Below, one piece after another: positions 48,025-56,954 of a stretch of 64,000 nucleotides of DNA. Made by a program: the position numbers and the translations under genes. Each line of letters starts with the position of its first letter. Position 1 is the first letter of the stretch. Under the pieces are notes generated by a model. The model was not told the origin of the DNA. It worked only from the letters and a program-made list of their open reading frames with translations, and did not search any database. The stretch comes from Collinsella sp. TF06-26. GTDB lineage: Bacteria > Actinomycetota > Coriobacteriia > Coriobacteriales > Coriobacteriaceae. The stretch lies in NCBI RefSeq assembly GCF_002232035.1, contig NZ_NKXR01000007.1, positions 1 through 64,000 of the forward strand, given 5' to 3'.

Positions 48025-51000
48025 ATGCTGGAGCTCAAAGGAATTTGCAAAAGGTACGTCACGCAGTCGTTTACGCAGGTGGCGCTCGACAGCGTGAGCC
48101 TGTCTTTTCGCGATAACGAGTTCGTGGCCATTCTGGGCCCCTCGGGTTCGGGTAAGACCACGATGCTCAACGTTATCGGCGGACTCGACCACTTTGACTC
48201 GGGCGACCTGCTGATCGACGGTATTTCGACCAAGGATTTTCACGATCGCGATTGGGATGCCTACCGCAACAACCGCATCGGCTTTGTGTTCCAAAGCTAT
48301 AACCTCATTCCGCATCAGACCATTTTGGAAAACGTGGAGCTGGCGCTCACGCTCACGGGTGTGGGGCATGCCGAGCGCCGCCAGCGTGCGCGCGAGGCGT
48401 TGGAGAAAGTCGGCCTGGGGGAGCACGTTAACAAGCGCCCGAGCCAGCTTTCGGGTGGGCAGATGCAGCGCGTGGCCATCGCCCGCGCTCTGATCAACGA
48501 TCCCGAGATCGTGTTGGCAGACGAGCCGACCGGCGCCTTGGATTCCACAACGTCCGTGCAGGTCATGGATTTGCTCAAAGACGTTGCGCGCGACCGTCTG
48601 GTCATCATGGTCACGCACAATCCCGAGCTGGCGTACCAATACGCTACGCGCATCGTCAACCTGGCGGACGGCAAGATTACCGACGATTCCGACCCTTTTG
48701 ATGTTGCCAAGGCCGCGCGTCGCGAGGCTAAGCCTACGCGAAAAACCTCGATGAGTTTTGTGACGGCGCTGGGGCTTTCTGCTCGAAATCTCATGACCAA
48801 GAAGGGCCGTACGGCCATGACTGCCTTTGCGGGCTCGATTGGCATTATCGGTATCGCGGCGATTCTGGCGCTGTCCAATGGCGTAAACGGCTACATCAAA
48901 AAGGTCGAGGAGGATACGCTCTCGAGCTACCCGCTCACCATTTCCAAGCAGGATTACGACCTGTCGTCCATGATGGGCGGGCAGGGGGCTGCGGATGATG
49001 ACTCGCCTGAAAACGTGGATTCGTCCGACGACAGTGCCGGCGGCAAGGCTAAGGGAACCGATAAGATTCCTGTGGTCACGGCCGTAAAGGATATGTTTGC
49101 GAGCGTTAAGTCCAACGACATGACGAGCTTTAAGGCATGGCTCGATGCCGGTGGCGATGGCATCGATAAAGAGGTCAACGCCATTCAGTACGGCTACGGT
49201 GTATCGCCGGTTGTCTATCGTGCCGGCAAGGGCGATGAGAAGCCTGTCCGGCTGGTGCCCAACGCCATGACCGAGGCCATGAGCGGAGGCGCGAGCTCGG
49301 CAGCAACGGTGAGCATGGAATCCATGGGAACCTCGGTCTTTAACGAGATGATTGACGACCAGAGCCTGCTCGACAGCCAGTACGATGTCGTCGCCGGTCA
49401 TTGGCCCACGTCTGCCAACGAAGCCGTGATGGTGCTTTCGAGTCGTGGCACGGTGGGCGACTATACGCTCTACAGCATCGGTGCGCTGGATATCAATGAG
49501 CTCAACGACCTGGTTAACAGCGCTATGACGGCTGACGGTGGCGTCGGAGCGCCCGAGACCGGTACCGACTTTACCTACGACGATGCGCTGTCCACGACGT
49601 TTAAGGTGCTGTCGCCGGCCGATGCGTATCGCAAAAACGAAGAGACCGGCATGTGGACTGACATGTCTGGCGACGCCGACTTTATGACGGCCAAGGTTGC
49701 CGACGGTATTGACGTGCGTATTGTGGGCGTGGTGCGACCGAACGAGACGGCCAACGCGAGCGCGTTGTCCCCGGGTATTGCCTATACGCACGCGCTGACT
49801 CGCCAGCTTATGGAGCGCGCCGCCAATTCGCAGATCGTAAAAGAGCAACTTGCCCATCCCGAGACGGATGTCTTTACGGGCAAGTCTTTCGATGAACTGC
49901 AGGGCGAGGCCAAGCAAGGCGTGGATCTGGGCAGCATGTTCAGCGTGGACGAGGCGGCGCTCAAGGGCGCGTTCTCGTTCGATACGTCTGCGCTCTCGGG
50001 CACTGCCGGCGGTATGGACCTGTCGGGTCTTGACTTGTCCGGGCTGGACATTGACCTTTCGGGCGTAGGTAAGGATATCGACTTCAGCGACATTATGGCA
50101 AAAGCACCGGCCCCAGATTTCTCGGGCATCTTTGACGGTCTGGAACTCACGCCCGAGCAAATGCAGCAGGTCGGAACGCTTGCCAACCAGCTGTTTGAGG
50201 GCTTTCTGCAGTCCGATCAGTTTAAGGCGCTGTCGCCCGAAGATCTTAAGGACGCGTCAAAGCTTGCCGCCGCATTCTCGGCGTATCTTGAGAATGATGC
50301 CGCAGCCCAGCAACGCCTGGCTCAGCTCAAGGCGCTGGGCGGTGATGCCCTGGCCGAGCGTCTGCAGCAGGCGATGACCGACTATGTGCAAAAGCAGCTG
50401 GCTCCGTATCTGCAGCAGGCTATGGATCAGGTGATGAGGACGATTAGCGAGCAGATCGCGACGACGGTATCGGCTCAGCTCAAGGCGGGCGCGGCAGGGC
50501 TTATGGACCAGATGGCGACGCAGATGTCTTCGAGTTTTGCTAACCTGGCGAGCGCCATGCGCGTGGATGCGAGCGCCTTTGCTCGTGCCATCCACTTCAA
50601 CATGGACGCCGAGGACCTGAGTTCGCTCATGATGAGCTATGCCAAGGCGTCAAAGCTCACCTACGACAACAACCTGACCACGTTGGGCTATGCGGACGAG
50701 GCGGACCCCATCTCGGTCAAGATTTTCCCGCGCGACTTTGAGGCCAAGGAGCGCGTGCTTGATCACATCGACGCGTACAACAAGCAGGCCAAAGCCGCTG
50801 GCCACGACGAGCAGACAATCTCGTACACCGACTACATGGGTATCATCATGGGCTCGGTGACCGACATCGTGAACACCATCAGCTTGGTGCTCATCGCATT
50901 CGTGAGTATCAGTCTGGTGGTGAGCTCCATCATGATCGGCATCATCACCTACATCAGCGTGCTGGAGCGCAAAAAGGAGATTGGCATCCTGCGCGCGATC

Positions 51001-51279
51001 GGCGCGTCAAAGCGCAACGTGGCCAACGTATTCAATGCCGAGACCTTTATTGAAGGCCTCATTGCCGGCGTCTTTGCCATTGTCGTTGTGGTGCTCGTGA
51101 GCTTCCCGGTCAATGCCTGGGCGCTTGCGGCCAAACAGGTCCCCAACCTGATGAGCCTGCCCGTGCAGGATGCGCTGGTGCTCATCGCGATTTCGGTGCT
51201 GTTGACGGTTGTCGCCGGCCTGCTGCCGGCCCGTAGCGCATCCAAGAAAGACCCCGTAGAAGCCCTGCGCTCCGAATAA
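48025..51279 (+). CDS. MacB-like ABC transporter, ATPase-permease fusion
   Basis: This protein of about 1084 aa starts with an ATPase of the LolD/MacB type: Walker A GPSGSGKT (38-45), [15 protein letters not shown] signature and [10 protein letters not shown] Walker B. The FtsX-like permease begins near residue 245 with a first helix ([15 protein letters not shown]), a long extracytoplasmic part with repeated alpha-helical and LSGLDLSG-type segments (about 280-930), and three final helices. It ends with a [17 protein letters not shown] tail typical of these permeases. GGAGAGG precedes the ATG at 48025. Single-chain versions of this size export peptides or mediate antimicrobial resistance in Gram-positives. 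The stop overlaps a REP-like palindrome. Confidence 0.85.
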   Translation: MLELKGICKRYVTQSFTQVALDSVSLSFRDNEFVAILGPSGSGKTTMLNVIGGLDHFDSGDLLIDGISTKDFHDRDWDAYRNNRIGFVFQSYNLIPHQTILENVELALTLTGVGHAERRQRAREALEKVGLGEHVNKRPSQLSGGQMQRVAIARALINDPEIVLADEPTGALDSTTSVQVMDLLKDVARDRLVIMVTHNPELAYQYATRIVNLADGKITDDSDPFDVAKAARREAKPTRKTSMSFVTALGLSARNLMTKKGRTAMTAFAGSIGIIGIAAILALSNGVNGYIKKVEEDTLSSYPLTISKQDYDLSSMMGGQGAADDDSPENVDSSDDSAGGKAKGTDKIPVVTAVKDMFASVKSNDMTSFKAWLDAGGDGIDKEVNAIQYGYGVSPVVYRAGKGDEKPVRLVPNAMTEAMSGGASSAATVSMESMGTSVFNEMIDDQSLLDSQYDVVAGHWPTSANEAVMVLSSRGTVGDYTLYSIGALDINELNDLVNSAMTADGGVGAPETGTDFTYDDALSTTFKVLSPADAYRKNEETGMWTDMSGDADFMTAKVADGIDVRIVGVVRPNETANASALSPGIAYTHALTRQLMERAANSQIVKEQLAHPETDVFTGKSFDELQGEAKQGVDLGSMFSVDEAALKGAFSFDTSALSGTAGGMDLSGLDLSGLDIDLSGVGKDIDFSDIMAKAPAPDFSGIFDGLELTPEQMQQVGTLANQLFEGFLQSDQFKALSPEDLKDASKLAAAFSAYLENDAAAQQRLAQLKALGGDALAERLQQAMTDYVQKQLAPYLQQAMDQVMRTISEQIATTVSAQLKAGAAGLMDQMATQMSSSFANLASAMRVDASAFARAIHFNMDAEDLSSLMMSYAKASKLTYDNNLTTLGYADEADPISVKIFPRDFEAKERVLDHIDAYNKQAKAAGHDEQTISYTDYMGIIMGSVTDIVNTISLVLIAFVSISLVVSSIMIGIITYISVLERKKEIGILRAIGASKRNVANVFNAETFIEGLIAGVFAIVVVVLVSFPVNAWALAAKQVPNLMSLPVQDALVLIAISVLLTVVAGLLPARSASKKDPVEALRSE

Positions 51280-51309
51280 TGTGACAAAGGGACAGTCCTT
51301 TGTCACATT
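51278..51309. repeat. REP-like palindrome 3
   Basis: A 13-bp stem AATGTGACAAAGG and its complement surround GACAGT, starting at the last base pair of the ABC transporter stop. Nearly the same palindrome is at 52662-52694, so the two frame the gene at 51323 and the glutaredoxin relic. Confidence 0.65.
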
Positions 51310-51322
51310 CATCTCCCTACAC

Positions 51323-52456
51323 CTAGTTCGTTTTGCTCATCAGCGTAATGCGGATGGTTGGATGGGTGTACTCGTCAAACTCGTCCTTAGGATCCGTATC
51401 AAACGAGTAATACGCTTTAATGGGGTCGTCACTCGTCCTGATAGAGATTCTCTCGTAGAGCGAGCCGTTCAAAAAAGCCTGCCTAAACTCTTCGGGGAGC
51501 TTCTGCGCTGCTAGGAGCTCGGGGCTTGTGGTCTTGACGTCTATGGTTTGGACGGCAGAGGAAAGCTCGTCAAGGTCGAGCTCGATACGGGTAAGGTTGT
51601 CCTCGAGGCTCGCGCCGGGGTCGACTTCTGCCGCGTAGCTCACTTCCGTGAGCGTTCCCTTGTTGTCAAAATCCAGGTACGTATAGGTCTTCTGGGCATC
51701 GGAGCCGCCGTCGTGCAGATAGCCGCGGACGTGATAGCCGTAGTCTTGATATCGCTCGTAGGGGTCATCGGCGGACACGTACTCGCATGAGGACTCGAGC
51801 GCCTTGCGAGCGATGGCGATCTGCTCGGCCGCGGCTGCGGCGTTTTCTTGCATCTCGATGTTTCCCTGCGCCAGCTGTGGGATATAGACGCCGCACACGA
51901 TTGCGAGGGGCAGCGCCACAAGCACGACGATCCACTTTTTTGCATGGGGGATGGGCACGCCACAGGCCTCTGCCATGGCCTTCGCGTTGGCAAAGCTCTC
52001 GGCAAGCACGTCTGCCGCGGTGGCGACGGCGCCTGCGGCAGCGGCGACTTCTGCCGCGCCGCCCAGGTTGCGTGCAGCCTCGTTGTCGCTGTTCTTGAGC
52101 AGGCGTGCGGCGGCCTGCGTGCCAACAACGCTCGCGATCTGTGTCGAGCGGTCTTTCTCGCTCTGCTCGACGGCGAGCCGATACTGCATTTCCTTCCACT
52201 GCTTGCCACGCATGCCAAAGCGCGGGGCGAGAGCGCAATAACAGAATATGACGAGCTCGATGGCGGTGAGCACCAAGGCGGTCATCATGCCCGTCTCATG
52301 GAAGCCTTCGTGATGGAAGACGATGTCGTCGATCATTTCGAAAGGTATGATCGATAAGGGCAGCACGAATGCCATGGCAAGCGCCGCGCCGGCAACCTTG
52401 GGGCAGATGCAGTATCGCTGGATGCGCTTACGTTCTTGTTCGGAGAGTGTTGCCAT
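51323..52456 (-). CDS. membrane protein of unknown function
   Basis: This 377-aa protein has three predicted membrane helices (about 19-40, 58-77, 173-192). An alanine-rich amphipathic linker (GGAAEVAAAAGAVATAADVL) follows helix two, and an extracytoplasmic C-terminal domain of about 180 residues has SSCEYVSADDPYERYQDY and strand-rich TYTYLDFDNKG. No family was recognised. The gene lies between two almost identical REP-like palindromes. Confidence 0.65.
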   Translation of the reverse strand: MATLSEQERKRIQRYCICPKVAGAALAMAFVLPLSIIPFEMIDDIVFHHEGFHETGMMTALVLTAIELVIFCYCALAPRFGMRGKQWKEMQYRLAVEQSEKDRSTQIASVVGTQAAARLLKNSDNEAARNLGGAAEVAAAAGAVATAADVLAESFANAKAMAEACGVPIPHAKKWIVVLVALPLAIVCGVYIPQLAQGNIEMQENAAAAAEQIAIARKALESSCEYVSADDPYERYQDYGYHVRGYLHDGGSDAQKTYTYLDFDNKGTLTEVSYAAEVDPGASLEDNLTRIELDLDELSSAVQTIDVKTTSPELLAAQKLPEEFRQAFLNGSLYERISIRTSDDPIKAYYSFDTDPKDEFDEYTHPTIRITLMSKTN

Positions 52457-52578
52457 AGCTGGTCCTTGGTGTCGTGGCGGTCGTTGTGGCGCGATGCCGT
52501 CATATGTGACTCAGTATAGGGAATCCCGCCATCGATGAGCGCATGGTCATACGGCAAAAGTGCCACGACTGCCCTGGT

Positions 52579-52626
52579 TTAGAGCGGGTGCTCCTGTGCC
52601 CACGCGATGATGCCGCCCGATACGTA
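52579..52626 (-). pseudogene. glutaredoxin C-terminal relic
   Basis: The minus strand reads YVSGGIIAWAQEHPL-stop, matching the end of the intact glutaredoxin at 54926 (YESGDIIAWVQENLL-stop). Nothing upstream resembles the rest of the protein. It is a leftover of a second glutaredoxin gene that has been removed or replaced, between the 51323 gene and dus. Confidence 0.65.
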
Positions 52627-52661
52627 TGTGTGCCAAAATAAGCACTCGTATGATGATTTGC

Positions 52662-52694
52662 AATGTGACAAAGGGACTGTCCCTTTGTCACATT
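52662..52694. repeat. REP-like palindrome 4
   Basis: A perfect 33-nt palindrome around a single T has arms AATGTGACAAAGGGAC and its complement. The core GACTGTC and outer stem agree with 51278-51309. It ends 13 bp before the dus start. Confidence 0.65.
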
Positions 52695-52707
52695 GAGTTG
52701 AGAGTGG

Positions 52708-53667
52708 ATGTTGATGTATTTATCGCTGGCCCCTATGGAGGGGATTACCGGGCATGTGTTCCGTCGCGTGCATGCGGAGTGCTTCGGCGCGCTCGATTGT
52801 TATTACACGCCGTTTTTGCCGCCGCCGCGGGTGGGCAATCGCTTTGGCGGCAAGGCGTTTAAAGAGGTCGATCCTGCCAACAACCAGGGACTTAACGTGG
52901 TGCCCCAGCTGATGTCCAAGAATGCGGACGAGTTTGTGTGGGCGGCGCAGGTGCTTGCCGATATGGGTTACCGCGAGGTCAACCTCAACCTTGGCTGCCC
53001 TTCGGGTACGGTGGTCGCGAAGGGCAAGGGTTCGGGCTTTCTGCGCAATTTGGATGAGCTCGAGGTGTTCTTGAGCGACGTGTGCGAACGCTCGCCCTTG
53101 CCGGTGTCGGTCAAGACCAGACTGGGGCTCGAATGCGATGACGAGTACGAGCGCGTGCTCGACCTCTATTGCCGAATGCCGCTGGCGGAGTTGATCGTGC
53201 ATCCGCGCGTGCAAAAGGACCGTTATACGGGCTCACCGCGCAAAGAGTTTTACGGCGAGACGCTGGAACGGGCGCCGTTCCCCGTGGCCTATAACGGCGA
53301 CATCTTTGATCCTGAGGACATGGATGCGCTGGTGAAGGCCTATCCCGGAACACGCCACGTAATGTTGGGGCGCGGCTTGCTTGCGAATCCCGCGCTGGCT
53401 CGCATGGTTAAGGGCGACCCTGCCGCTACCGCCGCTGAGCTGCAACGCTTCCATGACATGCTGTTTGCGGCCTATGCGGACGAGATTGGGGGCAACGCGG
53501 TCTTTCGCATGAAGGAGTGGTGGTTCTACGCCAAATGCGCCTTCGCCGATCCCGCGACCGTTCACAAACTCGTACGCAAGACCAAAAAGGTCGATGAATA
53601 CCGTGCTGCTGTCGACCGTGTCTTTCGCGAGCAGCAGCTTGCGCCCATCGCCCGCTTTTGTGGCTAA
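52708..53667 (+). CDS. tRNA-dihydrouridine synthase
   Basis: This 319-aa flavoenzyme reduces uridines in the tRNA D-loop. It has the FMN site start LAPMEGITGHVFRR, the catalytic cysteine in NLNLGCPSGTVVAKGKGSGF, and phosphate-binding NGDIFDPED and MLGRGLLANP. GAGAGTGG precedes the ATG at 52708; the ATG at 52714 is also possible. Length and motifs fit the Dus family, but I cannot choose between DusA, B and C types with certainty. Confidence 0.9.
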   Translation: MLMYLSLAPMEGITGHVFRRVHAECFGALDCYYTPFLPPPRVGNRFGGKAFKEVDPANNQGLNVVPQLMSKNADEFVWAAQVLADMGYREVNLNLGCPSGTVVAKGKGSGFLRNLDELEVFLSDVCERSPLPVSVKTRLGLECDDEYERVLDLYCRMPLAELIVHPRVQKDRYTGSPRKEFYGETLERAPFPVAYNGDIFDPEDMDALVKAYPGTRHVMLGRGLLANPALARMVKGDPAATAAELQRFHDMLFAAYADEIGGNAVFRMKEWWFYAKCAFADPATVHKLVRKTKKVDEYRAAVDRVFREQQLAPIARFCG

Positions 53668-53724
53668 ATGATCCCTTGGGGACGGAGAAGAACGGATCGC
53701 CTGTGCCGGACCCATGCAAAAAAC

Positions 53725-53779
53725 TGTACGTCAGCATCCAAGGATGTCGAAAAATATCGTTTTTGGATGCTGACGTACA
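53725..53779. repeat. 55-nt hairpin repeat, copy 1
   Basis: The outer arms TGTACGTCAGCATCCAA and TTGGATGCTGACGTACA are exact complements, with a 21-nt interior containing TCGAAAAA. An almost identical unit is at 54818-54872. It lies between convergent genes (dus and the RHH gene) and may terminate both. Confidence 0.7.
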
Positions 53780-53798
53780 TGTTTGGTTCGGCAGGGGA

Positions 53799-54065
53799 CT
53801 AGGCAATCATTGCATCGAGTGTAATGAGTTCCCTGAGTCGCTCCGTGCGCGTTTGCCCATGGCGCTTTGCCTTTGCGTCAAATGCTTCAAGAACCGATTC
53901 GCCCACACGTGCCGATAAAACAACGCTTGGTTCATCGGAAATCGGCGGCCTTCCCAACTTGACGGTGTGGCCCTTCGGCCACTCATCTTTTTCGTATGCC
54001 GCTGCGGCTTTTTCTAGCTCACCGGGAGCAAACCCCATCATCTTTTCGAGCTGTTTAGCGTCCAT
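53799..54065 (-). CDS. ribbon-helix-helix protein (orphan antitoxin-like)
   Basis: This 88-aa protein starts at ATG 54065 after AGGAGG; a longer frame reaches 54140. The C-terminal half (VVLSARVGESVLEAFDAKAK, TRTERLRELITLDAMIA) has the ribbon-helix-helix pattern of CopG-like or BrnA-like antitoxins. The N-terminal half (PGELEKAAAAYEKDEWPKG) is a helical extension. No toxin gene is adjacent on either side: the next 860 bp upstream holds only repeats. It may be a solitary regulator or a toxin-less relic. Confidence 0.65.
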   Translation of the reverse strand: MDAKQLEKMMGFAPGELEKAAAAYEKDEWPKGHTVKLGRPPISDEPSVVLSARVGESVLEAFDAKAKRHGQTRTERLRELITLDAMIA

Positions 54066-54338
54066 AGCGCCTCCTATCGATTGACATAATGTCGAGCGCT
54101 GGTTACCGGAATCTCTTTTTGTATACAGTTTTGTAGACAAAAATACAAGCAGTTTATTAAGCTAATTAGCGTGTATTGACTAGTTTTTTCGATAGGAAAT
54201 GAGCATCGATGGCTTCGATATTTCTTCACTTTCTAGTCTGGAACATGAGCGCTCATTGAACCTGCAGAGGGGGCACTTTAACAAACTATCGAGATTCTGG
54301 CCAGGAGCTTTCACCGGTCTTCGGTGGTGAGAACAGCT

Positions 54339-54367
54339 CAATTCGCGACACAGTGTGTCGCGAATTG
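54339..54367. repeat. 29-nt perfect palindrome
   Basis: Arms CAATTCGCGACACA and TGTGTCGCGAATTG meet around one G. A smaller TCACC...GGTGA hairpin precedes it at 54311-54330. Together they look like a small structured RNA or a recombination target. No neighbouring copy was found. Confidence 0.5.
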
Positions 54368-54379
54368 GAGTAGTCGCTG

Positions 54380-54409
54380 AGTGTTCTTTAACAACTAGTC
54401 ATTCAAGAA
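54380..54409. repeat. GACTAGTC-type repeat, copy 2 (partial)
   Basis: GTGTTCTTTAACAACTAGTC followed by ATTCAAGAA matches the central half of the palindrome at 22824. Confidence 0.5.
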
Positions 54410-54461
54410 GAGAGCGTCTAAGTGCCGGAATTGCCATTTTGAGTCGTCCCTAACGACTATT

Positions 54462-54710
54462 CTGGAGGGCTGTGTGCAAAAAAGGGCAAATATGAGTACT
54501 GTTGCCATTATGGTTGCATTTATTTTGTTCAAAAATGAGGTCACTGATGAGATTTAATACCATTAGGCGTCTCTTTTATTGAACATATGGGGAGAAATAA
54601 CGTCGTCTGTGGGCGCTTGGGGCGTTGAATGATCCCTGGAATGATTAAAATCGCTGTTACTAAACAAGTAGCAGTACTCATATTTGCCATTTTTTGGACA
54701 CGGTCCTCTA
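54462..54710. mobile_element. MITE-like element, copy 2
   Basis: This 249-bp unit has inverted ends GTGTGCAAAAAAGGGCAAAT and GTGTCCAAAAAATGGCAAAT (right end shown reversed), both continuing ATGAGTACTG. It shares the ends and the internal ATCGCTGTTACTAAA block with 101-335. The interior differs and holds no transposase. Confidence 0.6.
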
Positions 54711-54769
54711 AGGAGCCCTTTCCAGAGACGTCAGATGGCCTCAAACAGCCATAATCCAAAGGCTGTCTC

Positions 54770-54803
54770 AAACAACTAGTCATTTAAGAACGTCCCCAAC
54801 GAC
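54770..54803. repeat. GACTAGTC-type repeat, copy 3 (partial)
   Basis: AACTAGTCATTTAAGAACGT followed by CCCCAACGACT matches one arm of the palindrome at 22824. Confidence 0.5.
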
Positions 54804-54817
54804 TGCCCACAAATAGC

Positions 54818-54872
54818 TGTACGTCAGCATCCAAAGATGTCGAAAAATGTCGACTTTGGATGCTGACGTACA
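54818..54872. repeat. 55-nt hairpin repeat, copy 2
   Basis: A 19-bp perfect stem starting TGTACGTCAGCATCCAAAG encloses ATGTCGAAAAATGTCGA. It matches the unit at 53725-53779 in length, stem and the downstream ATGTTTGG. Confidence 0.7.
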
Positions 54873-54925
54873 TGTTTGGGTCGTATGGGCTTGGACGTCG
54901 GGGCGAGCCGACCGCGGCGCGCGGG

Positions 54926-55171
54926 CTAGAGCAAATTCTCCTGCACCCACGCGATGATGTCGCCCGACTCGTAGAGTGGCGTGCCGTCAATGAACAGGCA
55001 GGGAACTTGGCGCTTTCCGCCGACGGCGATGAGCGTCTGCTCGGCATCGGAATCGGTCGAGATATTACGCTCGGGGATGGTCACGCCGTTATCGGCCAGG
55101 AAGCGCTTGACCTTTATGCAATACGGGCAGCCGGTCATAACGTAGAGCGCGAGCTCGTGATCAGTAGCCAT
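54926..55171 (-). CDS. glutaredoxin
   Basis: This 81-aa thioredoxin-fold protein has the CPYC active site (TGCPYCIKVKRFL), the cis-proline strand in KRQVPCLFIDG and the GDIIAWVQENLL end. It reduces disulfides or carries electrons in the cytoplasm. GGAGACCT precedes the ATG at 55171; a longer frame from 55210 lacks a site. A relic of a second copy lies at 52579. Confidence 0.9.
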   Translation of the reverse strand: MATDHELALYVMTGCPYCIKVKRFLADNGVTIPERNISTDSDAEQTLIAVGGKRQVPCLFIDGTPLYESGDIIAWVQENLL

Positions 55172-55222
55172 AGGTCTCCAATCGGTTGAGGTTTCGATTG
55201 AAATACCCAAAGCCGCCGCGGT

Positions 55223-56050
55223 CTATGCACGCGTCAACGACGACTCGATTGCCTGTACCAGAAACGCCGTGGCTCCGGTGCCGCAGGGCTTGTCGTAGTA
55301 GTCAACAAAGCGCTGGTCGGCAAGATAACCATTGGCGAGGCCCAGGTATGCTTCGTCCTGGGGCTCGTGTCCCCAGTTAAGGCCAACCCATCGGCGGTGC
55401 ATTGCGACAAGCTTGCGGGCTTCGTTACTCTTTGGATCGCCGTCGTCCATGGCAATCGAGAGCTGGCCCAAAATCGCGCGCTCGAGTTCTTTCATGTCGT
55501 TCCAGGTTTCGGGGTCCATGTCCAACAGCACTTCGTTTGCCGTATCAATGGCCTCATCGCCATAGCGCGCCCGGGCTTCGGCACCGTAGCGCTCCTCGTT
55601 TTCCTGCACGGTGCGCCAGCGCTCCAGTTGGGGCAGCACGGCGCCCATGAGCGAGACAGCTTCGTCGAGCGACATGCCGGTGTTTTGTGCCAGCCGCGGA
55701 GCACAATCCTCGATCATTGCCTCCATTGTGGTGTCGTAGGTGTACTTGCCGCGGTCGTAGCACCACTTGCAGTAATGATCGGTCCTGGCGCCCGCGGCAT
55801 CGGTGCCGCAGTCATCGGGCGTGAGCATCATGCCGCAGCTCTGGCAATAGTGCTCGGGCATTTCGAGCAGGTGCGACAGCGGTTCTCCGGTTACGGCGGC
55901 AATGAGCTTCATCATGTCGATGCCCGGGGTGACTTCGCCGCGCTCCCAGCGGCTTACGGCTTGGCGCGTGACGTAGAGCTTTGCGGCGAGCTGCTCTTGG
56001 GTAAGGTTGTTGGCGCGACGGACGGCGATGAGTTTTTCTGCAAAGGCCAT
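55223..56050 (-). CDS. XRE regulator fused to a zinc ribbon and a TipAS ligand domain
   Basis: This 275-aa protein has three parts. The N-terminal HTH_3 domain (NNLTQEQLAAKLYVTRQAVS, 14-33) is followed by a zinc-ribbon segment (HYCQSCGMML ... HYCKWCYDRGKYTYD, about 67-105) and a C-terminal TipAS-like helical domain (RYGDEAIDTANEVL, HRRWVGLNWGH, LADQRFVDYYDKPCG). TipAS domains bind thiopeptide antibiotics covalently in TipA, where the DNA-binding part is MerR-like; here it is XRE-like. It is probably an autoregulated drug- or metabolite-responsive switch. The start lies behind GAAAGGAGCCGTT. Confidence 0.85.
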   Translation of the reverse strand: MAFAEKLIAVRRANNLTQEQLAAKLYVTRQAVSRWERGEVTPGIDMMKLIAAVTGEPLSHLLEMPEHYCQSCGMMLTPDDCGTDAAGARTDHYCKWCYDRGKYTYDTTMEAMIEDCAPRLAQNTGMSLDEAVSLMGAVLPQLERWRTVQENEERYGAEARARYGDEAIDTANEVLLDMDPETWNDMKELERAILGQLSIAMDDGDPKSNEARKLVAMHRRWVGLNWGHEPQDEAYLGLANGYLADQRFVDYYDKPCGTGATAFLVQAIESSLTRA

Positions 56051-56177
56051 AACGGCTCCTTTCTGCTGCTTGCGGCTTTAAGCATACGCGGCGGCCGACG
56101 CCCTTCCAAGCAACCGTTGGTTGCAAAAGGGGCGGTCGCGGTGAGGGATTACGCGCATCGCGCATGCCCTCATGCCG

Positions 56178-56190
56178 TACAATGACCGGC
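56178..56190 (+). promoter_or_regulatory. leaderless promoter of trmO
   Basis: TACAAT (56178-56183) lies seven bases before the ATG at 56191, so transcription should start at or next to the A of the start codon. There is no ribosome site, which agrees with a leaderless message. Confidence 0.6.
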
Positions 56191-56928
56191 ATGGAACCTA
56201 TTGCACACATACATACCGACCTGCCGCAAAAGTTCGGCATCCCGCGCAACAGCTTTTTGGCGCCCCATCTTGAGGGACGCATCGTCTTTGAGCCGGAATT
56301 TGCCTCCAACGCGGCAGTTGAGGGTCTGGACTCCTTCTCTCACCTGTGGCTGCTCTGGCGCTTTGAAAACGGAACGCCCGGTGGCACGGCCGAAGACATC
56401 GCCGCCGATGCCAAGACGCAGGACAGGTCCGGCACCAACGCCAAGTGGTCGAAGACCGTGCGTCCGCCGCGCTTGGGTGGAGCCGAGCGCGTGGGCGTAT
56501 TTGCCACACGCAGCCCGTTTCGCCCCAATCCCATCGGTCTTACCTGCGTCAAGCTCGATCGTGTCGAGCTTACCGACGACGGTCCCATCATCCATGTGCT
56601 GGGAGCGGATCTGCGCGATGGCACGCCCATCTACGATATCAAGCCCTACATTCCGTTTGCGGACTGTCACCCGGATGCGACCGGCGGCTGGATTGAGGAT
56701 GCGCCGTGGCAAGAGCTCGACGTTGACTTCCCGCAAACGCTGCAGGATATGGTCCCGCCCACAAAGCTCTCCGGCTTGATAGAGGTCCTTCGCCAAGATC
56801 CGCGCCGCGCGGGCAGCAAGCACGAGCCAAACCGCGTGTACCACTTGGCTTACGCCGGGCTCGATATATCGTTTACGGTTGACGGAACCAGGCTGACGGT
56901 AACCGCCGTCGACGACGCGCAGGACTAA
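56191..56928 (+). CDS. trmO: tRNA (adenine-37 N6)-methyltransferase TrmO
   Basis: This 245-aa protein of the TsaA/VirR family methylates N6 of t6A37 in tRNA-Thr. It has the N-terminal beta-barrel motifs FSHLWLLWRFE, RPPRLGG, GVFATRSPFRPNPIGLTCVKL and GADLRDGTPIYDIKPY, which include the SAM-site residues of the family. The C-terminal extension (about 190-245) is of the longer type. The ATG at 56191 is supported by the TACAAT box; an in-frame upstream ATG at 56164 would place the promoter inside the gene. Confidence 0.92.
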   Translation: MEPIAHIHTDLPQKFGIPRNSFLAPHLEGRIVFEPEFASNAAVEGLDSFSHLWLLWRFENGTPGGTAEDIAADAKTQDRSGTNAKWSKTVRPPRLGGAERVGVFATRSPFRPNPIGLTCVKLDRVELTDDGPIIHVLGADLRDGTPIYDIKPYIPFADCHPDATGGWIEDAPWQELDVDFPQTLQDMVPPTKLSGLIEVLRQDPRRAGSKHEPNRVYHLAYAGLDISFTVDGTRLTVTAVDDAQD

Positions 56929-56954
56929 CCGGCCATTTGTCCGCATTCCCATAG

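Larger units (their letters stand above)
54066..54925. other. 860-bp gene-free repeat island
   Basis: No coding sequence is convincing here. From left to right it has an AT-rich promoter-like stretch, a 29-nt palindrome (54339-54367), a GACTAGTC-centred repeat (54380), the second MITE-like element (54462-54710), another GACTAGTC repeat (54770) and the second 55-nt hairpin (54818). Confidence 0.6.

Noticed and set aside
47830-50160. A 776-codon minus-strand frame over the ABC transporter
   Set aside because: It is antisense to a clear ABC transporter and rich in R/H, as expected from codon bias.
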